DNA of 64,000 bases from JAHJFW01 sp964595075 (GTDB lineage Bacteria; Patescibacteriota; Patescibacteriia; 2-12-FULL-60-25): contig CAZQNT010000002.1 in the NCBI GenBank assembly GCA_964595075.1, forward strand, positions 23,806 through 87,805, read 5' to 3'. Position numbers and translations under genes: made by a program. The notes beneath the pieces are model-generated. The model ran no database searches and was not told the DNA's origin. It was given only the letters and a program-made list of their open reading frames with translations. Positions 57,252-64,000 of the stretch are shown here, in pieces. Position 1 is the first letter of the stretch. Each line of letters starts with the position of its first letter.

Positions 57252-58775
57252 TTATACCAGATTAGCAAGATGTTGAATTGCCGATTTTAAGCGCTTTATT
57301 GCACGTTCTTTGCCGTATGTGGATATCAATTCAAAAGGCCCCGGCGACTTGTCTTGCCCGCTTAAAGCCACACGAACAGGCCAGAGCGTATCTCCATTCC
57401 CCCATCCTTTGTCTGCAATTAGAGATTTTACGCGCAATTCAACCGTTTCGATATTTTCGATTTCATCGTCTTTCATCGTTTCCAAAACGTCGCTAACAGC
57501 CACTAGCCGTTCCGAAGCTTCCTCCGGCTTTTGCGTTTTCCATGTCAGTGATACGGTTGAAAAATCAAATGCCGATCTAAAAAGATAATCGGTAAGTTGG
57601 ACGACGTCAGGTATTTTCACGACGCGATCGCGTACGAGAAGAAGGGCGCGATCAATAAACGCGGCGTCGTCCGTGAGCTCTTGAACAAAAGGATGCGTGA
57701 GCGACAAGTACTGTTCTTGCGGAATCGTCCGAAGATACTGCGCGTTCAGCCAATCCAGTTTTTCGACGTTAAACACGGCGCCGCTTTTATTTACTTTAGC
57801 GAGATTGAAATGTTCGACCAACTCGTCATGAGAAAATACTTCGCGATCTGTTCCGGGATTCCAACCGAGCAACGCGACGAAGTTTACGATGGCTTCCGGA
57901 AGATATCCTTTTGTAAGATAGTCCGTAACCGAAACGTCGCCTTGTCGTTTAGAAAGTTTCGAGTGATCGCTGTTAAGAAGCAACGGAAGATGCGCGAATT
58001 TCGGGATCGTCCAGCCGAAAGCTTCGTAAATAAAAACATGTTTCGGCGTTGACGGAAGCCATTCGTCGCCGCGTAAAACATGTGAAATTTCCATGTCGTG
58101 GTCGTCGCAAGTGGCAGCCAGATGATACGTGGGCATTCCGTCGGATTTAATCAGAACCTGATCGTCTATTCCGGACCAATCGAACCTAATCTCTCCATGG
58201 ATCTCGTCTAAAACCGTTACGCTTCCGGTTTTTGGAAGCTTGAGACGTACGACGTACTTCTCGCCTTTCTCAATCCGCTTTTCCGCTTCGTCGTTCGTGA
58301 TGGCGCGGCAAAGTCCGTCGTACATGGTCGGTTGTTTTGCAATCTGTTGATCTTGGCGAAGTTTCTCCAAACGCTCGGCGGAACAAAAACAATAATATGC
58401 TTTGTTCAGCCGGATGAGATCTTTTGCGTATGCCAAATGTTTTTGCTGTCTTTCGGATTGTATGTACGGTCCGAAATCACCGCGCTGAATTACGCGATTT
58501 TTATTATCGATCCACACGCCTTCATTAGGAACAATCCCGCATTCTTCCAGCGTACGGCAGATATTCTCAATCCCCCCTTCGACGGCGCGGGCGCGGTCCG
58601 TATCTTCGATTCGAAGAATAAAATCGCCACCGAGATTTTTCGCCAGAAGTTCGTTATAAAGCGCGGTTCTAAGCCCTCCTATGTGTAAAAAACCCGTAGG
58701 ACTTGGCGCAAAACGCACGCGGACTCGCGTTGCGTCTATTTCGGAGTTACTTGTGTTGTTACTTTTGATTTTCAT
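57252..58775 (-). CDS. gltX: Glutamyl-tRNA synthetase
   Basis: A 507-residue class I synthetase. The HIGH motif is APSPTGFLHIGGLRTALYN (about 23-41, HIGG) and KMSKS is LSKRQG (about 255-260). IEDTDRAR follows the first, and RLKLPKTGSV lies in the middle. An anticodon-binding C-terminal half follows (about 330-507). A short N-terminal tail MKIKSNNTSNSEIDATR precedes the core. With no GlnRS in view, a non-discriminating role plus amidotransferase is plausible. Confidence 0.95.
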   Translation of the reverse strand: MKIKSNNTSNSEIDATRVRVRFAPSPTGFLHIGGLRTALYNELLAKNLGGDFILRIEDTDRARAVEGGIENICRTLEECGIVPNEGVWIDNKNRVIQRGDFGPYIQSERQQKHLAYAKDLIRLNKAYYCFCSAERLEKLRQDQQIAKQPTMYDGLCRAITNDEAEKRIEKGEKYVVRLKLPKTGSVTVLDEIHGEIRFDWSGIDDQVLIKSDGMPTYHLAATCDDHDMEISHVLRGDEWLPSTPKHVFIYEAFGWTIPKFAHLPLLLNSDHSKLSKRQGDVSVTDYLTKGYLPEAIVNFVALLGWNPGTDREVFSHDELVEHFNLAKVNKSGAVFNVEKLDWLNAQYLRTIPQEQYLSLTHPFVQELTDDAAFIDRALLLVRDRVVKIPDVVQLTDYLFRSAFDFSTVSLTWKTQKPEEASERLVAVSDVLETMKDDEIENIETVELRVKSLIADKGWGNGDTLWPVRVALSGQDKSPGPFELISTYGKERAIKRLKSAIQHLANLV

Positions 58776-59233
58776 GTTCCTATTGATGGAATAACCAGCA
58801 TCCAGTGATTAACCCTTCGACGATCGTCACCGTCGAAGTCGTACCAAATTTTATCGAATTCCGCGATCGGCATCGCGCGAAGTCCGTCATCCAGCTCCGG
58901 ATCCATCAACGTTATCGTTTCATCGTCGATGTCGCAAACTACTGAGTAATGATCGTCGTCTTCCGACCACCAACCAACGATTACCGGAATTCCTTTATCT
59001 ATGTAATTACGCACATCGTCGAAAGTCGCGTCCTCCTTGTCTATCGGTTCCTCGCCTATGCGGCGCACGGCGGATAGCATCCCTTCATGATCCGTTCCTT
59101 TTTCCAAAGTGGCGCCGCAAAGATCCGTTAGCTCGGATTCAGAAAAGACTTTGCCGTAATACTCAAACAGCATTTTTAAGCTTGCCGGACCGCACAATGC
59201 GGGAGTTTGTCGAAAATGCGGGATGTTAATCAT
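58772..59233 (-). CDS. C39-like cysteine peptidase
   Basis: A 153-residue protein of the papain-like C39 type. INIPHFRQTPALCGPASLKMLFEYYG carries the oxyanion Gln and catalytic Cys (Q9 and C14). DDHYSVVCDID supplies the His (about 96) and TLMDPEL the Asp or Asn (about 112). There is no signal peptide or ABC domain, so it acts inside the cell, or on peptides delivered by others. It overlaps gltX by 4 bases. Confidence 0.8.
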   Translation of the reverse strand: MINIPHFRQTPALCGPASLKMLFEYYGKVFSESELTDLCGATLEKGTDHEGMLSAVRRIGEEPIDKEDATFDDVRNYIDKGIPVIVGWWSEDDDHYSVVCDIDDETITLMDPELDDGLRAMPIAEFDKIWYDFDGDDRRRVNHWMLVIPSIGT

Positions 59234-59242
59234 AGTCCTTGT

Positions 59243-59803
59243 TTATCCTCGAATAAAATCCGCTACTCCGTCTTTTCGTCGCGCCATTCTTTCTACCGCT
59301 AGAGCGAAATCATGCGCGTTTGCGTAAGACATTCCTTTTGTCATTCGTTCTCGTTCCGCAATTTCGTGTATCAGGGAATACTTCATTTCGGTTTCATGAG
59401 AGCAGGTATCGATCCATATCTCATTTTTCGGGACGTACGAATAGACAAGATCATGTCCGCCAAGCAAAAAGTATGGATCAAGCGCTTTTCTGACTGTTGC
59501 GCCGTCTACGTAGCGAATCGTATAACCGTCTTTTTTTACAGTTTTTTTTATTGCCACGGATGATTTTTCCGGCTTCGCGAACGTCTTCTTCGCGCGTTCT
59601 CGAATCAGACGAAACGGTTTTCCGCGCATGGAACGTTCCAAGTTCGTTAAACCGATGAAAAGCGTTTTTTCGGATTTCAAATATTTATCCAGCCACATCT
59701 CGCCAAGAGGTATATACGGATAATCAGAATGCGTTCCGACTCCGCTGAAATCCGTGTCGATCGTGTTTCTGATTTTTCGTCCGTCTACGATTTTAGTGTT
59801 CAT
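59243..59803 (-). CDS. Unknown protein with an internal duplication and a HExxxE motif
   Basis: A 186-residue protein made of two similar halves. Half one (residues 5 to about 80) is VDGRKIRNTIDTDFSGVGTHSDYPYIPLGEMWLDKYLKSE and so on. Half two (about 98-186) is VDGATVRKALDPYFLLGGHDLVYSYVPKNEIWIDTCSHETE, then KYSLIHEIAERERMTKGMSYANAHDFALAVER. The HEIAERERM...AHDFA...E pattern is zincin-like (HExxxE..M...AH) and is lost in half one. It may be a small metallopeptidase or an adaptor. No named family recognised. Confidence 0.7.
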   Translation of the reverse strand: MNTKIVDGRKIRNTIDTDFSGVGTHSDYPYIPLGEMWLDKYLKSEKTLFIGLTNLERSMRGKPFRLIRERAKKTFAKPEKSSVAIKKTVKKDGYTIRYVDGATVRKALDPYFLLGGHDLVYSYVPKNEIWIDTCSHETEMKYSLIHEIAERERMTKGMSYANAHDFALAVERMARRKDGVADFIRG

Positions 59804-59813
59804 ATTCGTTTGA

Positions 59814-60569
59814 TTATGATCGAATCCTATCTCGAATCGCCAACAGAGGAAAAATGATTACAGCGCGGAAAATTCTTTTGATTCTAGTAGGTTCTTGAAC
59901 GAGTCTCCAAAGCCACTCAAAGCCGACCGATCTCAAGATTTTAGGAGCGCGATCGGCTGACCCCGCCCAATAATCTAAAGTGCCGCCTACTCCTATCGCG
60001 GCTTTCAAACCGTGGATGTTGCCGGCGTTTTTAGCAATCCACTCTTCCTGTTTCGGGTGTCCGAACCCGACTAAAAGGATATCAGGCGGAATGCGAATTA
60101 GTCGAGAGAGAGCCGCGTTCGTTTGTTCATCCCCCATTCCTTCGTTTGTTACGATACCGGCCTCATATGACGTTATGCGCAATCTTGGGTGACGTTGCCG
60201 CATTTGCCACGCCGCGCGATCCGCTACACCGTTTTTGCCACCTAAAAGCGCGACGCTCCAGTTTCTGCGTTCTGCGTGAGCGAGAATATACTCGGAGAGA
60301 TCTACGCCGGTCACTCGTTTTAACGAAGATCCGAAAAGCCAACCGACCAGTTGCAACCCGAATCCGTCAACCAGACGAAGATCAGCGCCTCGAAGCGTCT
60401 CCCAATATGCGGGATTGCGTTTTGCTTCAAGAAGAATTTCCGGGTTGGCGGTAACTATTCGGCAAAATTTTCCGCTTTCCGTTTGCGTCTCAATACGAGA
60501 AACGACCTCTTTCGAGTCGAGGCCGTGAATGACAAGTCCGAAAACATTAACGGTTGAGTTTGAAAACAT
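59814..60569 (-). CDS. WecG/TagA/CpsF-family glycosyltransferase
   Basis: A 251-residue GT26 family protein. The core is ANPEILLEAKRNPAYWETLRGADLRLVDGFGLQL, then WSVALLGGKNGVADRAAWQMRQRHPRLRI, ILLVGFGHPKQEEWIAKNAGNI and IGVGGTLDYWAGSADRAPKILRSVGFEWLWRLVQEPTRIKRIF. It probably transfers N-acetylmannosamine or a related sugar to a lipid carrier for teichoic-acid-like or enterobacterial-type surface glycans. It overlaps thpR by 23 bases. Confidence 0.92.
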   Translation of the reverse strand: MFSNSTVNVFGLVIHGLDSKEVVSRIETQTESGKFCRIVTANPEILLEAKRNPAYWETLRGADLRLVDGFGLQLVGWLFGSSLKRVTGVDLSEYILAHAERRNWSVALLGGKNGVADRAAWQMRQRHPRLRITSYEAGIVTNEGMGDEQTNAALSRLIRIPPDILLVGFGHPKQEEWIAKNAGNIHGLKAAIGVGGTLDYWAGSADRAPKILRSVGFEWLWRLVQEPTRIKRIFRAVIIFPLLAIRDRIRS

Positions 60570-61092
60570 GAAGATCGGTATAAACTGAGCCGTGTTGCGT
60601 TGGGGCGCTCTTGATCAAGGTTAACTCTTGCGGAGTGAAAATGATATCCTTGGGCAATGGCTCGCTCCATTTTGGAAGCAATTTTCCTCTTTTGGCTCTC
60701 GCAAGAGTAACGTGAGGAACCCAAGGTTTCCTGTCTATGTTCGGAGCTGCCACGGAAATAAGATCTCGCAAACGGTGAATGAAAGAATGCCAGGATTCGC
60801 GTTCCGCCGCAAACGCTCTTGCTATGAGATACGAAGGATGTTTAACCGGAAACGTCTCAAAAGCGTTAAACGAAAAAGATCCCTTTGGAGGATTCTCGAT
60901 CGCCTGTTCTATAAGATGTATGAGCGTTTCACTGTTTTTGTCGTCCACTTGGTCAAGGAAAGCGAGCGTGAAGTGCCAGTTTTTTGGGTCAATCGTACGA
61001 CAACCGATCGGAAAATCAGGCACTAACGACATTGCCTCTTGAATTTTATTTCGTACATCCTCCTCGAGGAGGATTCCGATAAAAAGACGCAT
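60547..61092 (-). CDS. thpR: RNA 2',3'-cyclic phosphodiesterase
   Basis: A 181-residue 2H phosphoesterase. The two HxTx motifs are NWHFTLAFL (about 39-47) and VPHVTLARA (about 124-132), and MRLFIGILLEE is the usual start. The enzyme opens 2',3'-cyclic phosphate ends of RNA, or joins tRNA halves in reverse. This may matter given the intron-bearing tRNA in the window, but the introns here are self-splicing and need no ligase. Confidence 0.9.
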   Translation of the reverse strand: MRLFIGILLEEDVRNKIQEAMSLVPDFPIGCRTIDPKNWHFTLAFLDQVDDKNSETLIHLIEQAIENPPKGSFSFNAFETFPVKHPSYLIARAFAAERESWHSFIHRLRDLISVAAPNIDRKPWVPHVTLARAKRGKLLPKWSEPLPKDIIFTPQELTLIKSAPTQHGSVYTDLHVFKLNR

Positions 61093-61134
61093 AATTAATT
61101 ATGCACGCAAAATCAGTTTTTCACAAACTCAATT

Positions 61135-61572
61135 TCAGTCCACACGATGTTCGGTTTTCGTCCTGCGATGTTTGAGAGCGACTCGATATCGCGCGAGTTC
61201 CCGTTCGAGTTCCGCCGCGGCTCTCGCAAACTGTTCATCGTCGTGATGTATTGTTGACGTCATTAATTTTTGCGCACGTTCTTTCGCCTCCTCAATCACG
61301 GAAATATCCAAATCCTCGCCGCGTTCCGCCGAATCAGCCAAGATACGAACACGATCGCCTTTTTCAATCGCCATGAATCCGCCGGAGATCGCGATCTCTT
61401 GCGAGGACGAACCAAGATCGATACGCGCAACACCCGGCGCGAGCTCAGTTACAAGCGGCACGTGATTCGGAAGTACCGTAATCTCACCGTTTTTCGTCAT
61501 CACCGTGATACTCGAAACCTCCTGTCGATACAGGACCTTGTCCGGAGTAATGAGTTCTAGATGGATGGGCAT
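61135..61572 (-). CDS. atpC: ATP synthase epsilon subunit
   Basis: A 145-residue subunit of the F1 stalk. PIHLELITPDKVLYRQEVSSITVMTKNGEITVLPNHVPLVTELAPG (2-47) is the standard N-terminal beta-barrel, and the C-terminal part (about 90-135) is helical with conserved RAQKLM and RAAAELERELARYRV. It couples rotation to catalysis and can inhibit ATP hydrolysis. It lies downstream of atpD. Confidence 0.92.
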   Translation of the reverse strand: MPIHLELITPDKVLYRQEVSSITVMTKNGEITVLPNHVPLVTELAPGVARIDLGSSSQEIAISGGFMAIEKGDRVRILADSAERGEDLDISVIEEAKERAQKLMTSTIHHDDEQFARAAAELERELARYRVALKHRRTKTEHRVD

Positions 61573-61589
61573 GTGGTAGCGAGTATTAT

Positions 61590-61617
61590 GTAGGGGCGGG
61601 CTTGTCCCGCCCTCCCC
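61590..61617. repeat. Half copy of the GTAGGGGCGGG element between atpD and atpC
   Basis: Only the left arm (GTAGGGGCGGGCTTGTCCCG plus CCCTCCCC) is present, inside the operon, between genes expected to be co-transcribed. Confidence 0.8.
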
Positions 61618-61624
61618 TTTTTGG

Positions 61625-62998
61625 TTATTTTTCCGCTTTTACCTCATCTATTCCGCCTTTCATGTAGAAAGCCTGCTCTGGGATGCTGTCGTGATCTCCA
61701 TTTATGATTTCTTCGAATCCTCGAATCGTCTCTTCAAGCGGCACATACTTTCCCGCGTTTCCGGTAAACACTTCGGCGACGTGGAACGGTTGCGAGAGAA
61801 ATTTTTGGATTTTTCTAGCGCGTGAAACAGTGAGTTTGTCTTCTTCGCTCAATTCGTCCATACCGAGAATCGCGATGATGTCTTGCAAGTCCTTATATCG
61901 CTGCAAAACGCGCTGTACGCCGCGAGCAACCGTGTAATGGCGTTCTCCTACGATATTTGGATCAAGGATCGTTGAGGAAGAATCCAGAGGGTCAACTGCA
62001 GGGTAAATCCCGAGTTCTGCGAGCGCGCGAGACAGCACGACCGTGGAGTCCAAGTGAGAGAATGTCGTAGCCGGTGCAGGATCCGTAAGGTCGTCGGCTG
62101 GAACGTATACCGCTTGAACGGATGTGATGGATCCTGTGTTGGTCGAAGTAATTCTTTCCTGTAGAGCTCCCATTTCAGTCGCCAAAGTCGGTTGATATCC
62201 CACGGCAGACGGGATGCGTCCGAGCAGTGCGGATACTTCGGATCCGGCTTGTGTGAATCTGAAAATGTTGTCGACGAATAAAAGCACATCTTGACGTTCG
62301 GTATCTCGGAAATATTCCGCCATCGTAAGTCCGGTTAACGCAACACGCGAGCGAGCTCCGGGCGGTTCGTTCATTTGCCCGAAAACCAAAGTAGTCTTCG
62401 CCAGAACTCCGGACGTTTTCATATCGCGGTAAAGATCGTTTCCTTCGCGTGATCGTTCCCCTACTCCTGCGAATACGGAAAATCCACCATGCTCGGTTGC
62501 GATGTTGCGGATAAGCTCCATGATGACCACTGTTTTTCCAACGCCTGCGCCGCCGAATAAACCCACTTTTCCACCTTTTAAGAACGGACAGATGAGGTCA
62601 ATGACTTTGATTCCGGTCTCAAGAACCTCTATCTTCGTCGACTGGTCCGTAAACGCCGGTGGAGCTCTATGAATCGGAGCGAGTTCTTTTGTGCTCACAT
62701 CGCCAAGCTTGTCGATTGGATTGCCGATAACGTCGAACATGCGCCCAAGAGTTTCGCGTCCAACGGGTACTGAAATGGGTTTTCCCGTGTCTTTTACCTC
62801 TACGCCGCGCGCCAGACCATCCGTGGATGACATTGAGATCGTGCGAACGTCTCCGCCGCCGAGGTGCTGCGAAACTTCGAGCACGGTTTTGACACCGTCG
62901 TTTTCAATAACAAGCGCGTTTTGCAGCGCCGGCGGTTCCCCCGTGAACGAGACGTCCACGACAGGACCGATGATTTGCGTGATTGTTCCTTTTTGCAT
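61625..62998 (-). CDS. atpD: ATP synthase beta subunit
   Basis: A 457-residue catalytic subunit. Walker A is GGAGVGKT (about 147-154). GERSREGNDLY, the DELSEEDKL region (about 388-396) and ALLGRIPSAVGYQPTLATEMG are all present, and VLLFVDNIFRFTQAG is Walker B. It makes ATP from ADP and phosphate. It follows atpG by 17 bases and precedes atpC. Confidence 0.97.
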   Translation of the reverse strand: MQKGTITQIIGPVVDVSFTGEPPALQNALVIENDGVKTVLEVSQHLGGGDVRTISMSSTDGLARGVEVKDTGKPISVPVGRETLGRMFDVIGNPIDKLGDVSTKELAPIHRAPPAFTDQSTKIEVLETGIKVIDLICPFLKGGKVGLFGGAGVGKTVVIMELIRNIATEHGGFSVFAGVGERSREGNDLYRDMKTSGVLAKTTLVFGQMNEPPGARSRVALTGLTMAEYFRDTERQDVLLFVDNIFRFTQAGSEVSALLGRIPSAVGYQPTLATEMGALQERITSTNTGSITSVQAVYVPADDLTDPAPATTFSHLDSTVVLSRALAELGIYPAVDPLDSSSTILDPNIVGERHYTVARGVQRVLQRYKDLQDIIAILGMDELSEEDKLTVSRARKIQKFLSQPFHVAEVFTGNAGKYVPLEETIRGFEEIINGDHDSIPEQAFYMKGGIDEVKAEK

Positions 62999-63015
62999 AT
63001 TTGGTAATTTGTATA

Positions 63016-63909
63016 TTATTCTATCGCGGCTTTTCCTGCGGTTATTTCCAGCATTTCTCTTGTAATAGTCGCCTGTCTATTCTGGTTGTAAGTGAATACC
63101 AGGTCGTCCAGTATCTCCCCCGCGTTTTTAGTCGCGCTCTGCATGGCGACCATTCTTGCGGCGTGTTCGGAAGCGGAAGATTCGAGGAGCGCCTGGTACA
63201 TTCTGCTTTTTAGAACTCGAGGTACAACTGCGGACAAAACTTCGCGCGGGTTCGGTTCGAATATAATTTCCGATTCTTCCAGCGCGACATTATCATCGCC
63301 GACGAAACCTATCTCCTTCAATTCCGTCTCTTGTATCAACGGAAGCAATTGCTCGATACGCGGCTCCTGAACAAGTCCGCTGACGTACTCCGTATAAATT
63401 ACGAAGACGCGATCAGCGCGGCCGGAATCGAATTCTTGATGAGCTATTTCTCCAACAGGCCGCGATCTTTCAAACGACGGCGCGCTGGAAACGGATTCGA
63501 GAGCTGCGAGATGTTGCCATCCGGCGCGGCGAACCGTGGACTCAGCTCTTTTTCCGACTGTCACTATCTTGATATCCGTTTCAGATCTCGATTGAATGAA
63601 CTGAGTAGCCGTTCGAAGTAAGCGTGAGTTATACCCTCCGCAAAGTCCGCGATCTGAGGCGGCAATTATGACTAGTAGTTTTTCCGATTTCTTTCGTCCC
63701 GCGAGAAATCTATGGGCGCGCGGATCAACGAGCGGCAAAACTTCTTCCAATGCTTTTTTCAAGTTACTCGAATATGCGCGCGACGCTATCGCAGCTTGAG
63801 TTGTTTTACGCATTTTTGCCGCGGCAACAAGCTCCATAGCGCGAGTTATTTTTCGCGTGTTGGTTATTGAGCGTATTCGCCGCTTAAGAAGTCTGGAAGA
63901 CGATGGCAT
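63016..63909 (-). CDS. atpG: ATP synthase gamma subunit
   Basis: A 297-residue central stalk subunit. The N-terminal helix is LLKRRIRSITNTRKITRAMELVAAAKMRKTTQAA (6-39) and the C-terminal helix is SEHAARMVAMQSATKNAGEILDDLVFTYNQNRQATITREMLEITAGKAAI. IIAASDRGLCGGYNSRLLR is the Rossmann-type middle part. It transmits torque from the membrane rotor. Gene order gamma-beta-epsilon is the usual one. Confidence 0.95.
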   Translation of the reverse strand: MPSSSRLLKRRIRSITNTRKITRAMELVAAAKMRKTTQAAIASRAYSSNLKKALEEVLPLVDPRAHRFLAGRKKSEKLLVIIAASDRGLCGGYNSRLLRTATQFIQSRSETDIKIVTVGKRAESTVRRAGWQHLAALESVSSAPSFERSRPVGEIAHQEFDSGRADRVFVIYTEYVSGLVQEPRIEQLLPLIQETELKEIGFVGDDNVALEESEIIFEPNPREVLSAVVPRVLKSRMYQALLESSASEHAARMVAMQSATKNAGEILDDLVFTYNQNRQATITREMLEITAGKAAIE

Positions 63910-63945
63910 AATTAACCTATTGGCTTCACATTTATGAAATATGAT

Positions 63946-64000
63946 TTATCGAAACGAGGACTGTTTGAGCGAAGCGAGTTCCGCAGTGAGATAAGTCATA
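63946..64000 (-). CDS. Probable C-terminal end of ATP synthase alpha subunit, partial
   Basis: An open frame enters from the right edge and ends in a TAA at 63946-63948, reading TYLTAELASLKQSSFR at its end. A gene that ends 36 bases before atpG on the same strand is expected to be atpA. The visible end is too short for a family match, so the call is positional. Confidence 0.4.
   Translation of the reverse strand, partial: MTYLTAELASLKQSSFR

Noticed and set aside
60547..61092. thpR as a dedicated ligase for the split tRNA
   Set aside because: Group I introns splice themselves and leave no 2',3'-cyclic ends, so the link is coincidental.

Overview
The window looks like part of a Patescibacteria (Candidate Phyla Radiation, Parcubacteria-like) chromosome carrying the right-hand portion of a tailed-phage genome. 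The lineage call rests on a CxxC-x17-CxxC zinc-ribbon protein, a DUF5671 membrane protein, a B12-dependent class II ribonucleotide reductase as the only RNR seen, compact 4-base gene overlaps and many short inverted repeats between genes. UGA is used as a stop throughout, so the code is the standard bacterial one. Runs of N at 14788-14797, 18053-18062 and 19927-19970 show that this is a scaffold from a draft or metagenomic assembly.

Positions 1-16.1 kb hold a caudoviral module, all on the minus strand and read leftward from about 16.1 kb. In transcription order it has a Sak4-like RecA-fold ATPase, a PD-(D/E)XK exonuclease, small early proteins, a DUF736-like protein with an SSB-type tail, a replication initiator with iteron-like repeats inside its gene, a VRR-NUC nuclease, a C5 and a ParB-fused DNA methyltransferase, small and large terminase, a portal-MuF fusion, an HK97-type prohead protease and major capsid protein, and head-tail connectors up to a tail tube gene cut by the window edge. 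No integrase or lysis gene is in view, and the junction with host DNA (about 16.1-16.47 kb) is rich in hairpins.

Positions 16.4-33.7 kb are host genes, mostly minus strand: yvcK-pyrG, a SanA/YdcF protein, rmuC, the pair btuR (cobalamin adenosyltransferase) and nrdJ (AdoCbl-dependent RNR, with two NrdR boxes), a DEDD exonuclease, typA/bipA, a membrane-anchored glycosidase, an EamA transporter and a beta-CASP nuclease. Several GC-rich genes or RNAs are interspersed, each with its own near-consensus sigma-70 promoter, strong ribosome-binding site and intrinsic terminator (19.3-19.8, 20.0-20.5, 23.6-24.1 and 28.1-28.4 kb, and a longer one at 43.6-45.1 kb). They look like independently inserted single-gene cassettes.

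Positions 33.7-46 kb hold cell-wall genes in one overlapping operon (malic enzyme, a DUF167-M23 fusion, uppP and a propeller-L,D-transpeptidase), then a plus-strand cluster (GreA-like factor, zinc ribbon, ABC-F ATPase, HI0933-like flavoprotein), the fifth cassette with a possible RelA/SpoT-like protein, and msrA-msrB. At 46.1-47.5 kb a tRNA-Asn(GUU) gene is split in its anticodon by a group I intron with an HNH gene. Its 3' exon is duplicated about 750 bp away, around an AT-rich kinase gene.

Positions 47.6-64 kb carry housekeeping genes: rpoD-dnaG, uvrB (interrupted in frame by a dispersed palindromic repeat), a DUF5671 protein, a dus, an M23 peptidase with coiled coil, gltX, a C39-like peptidase, an unknown protein with an internal duplication, a WecG/TagA glycosyltransferase, thpR, and F-ATPase genes atpG-atpD-atpC with what is probably the end of atpA. 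At least five families of short dispersed inverted repeats fill the intergenic spaces.
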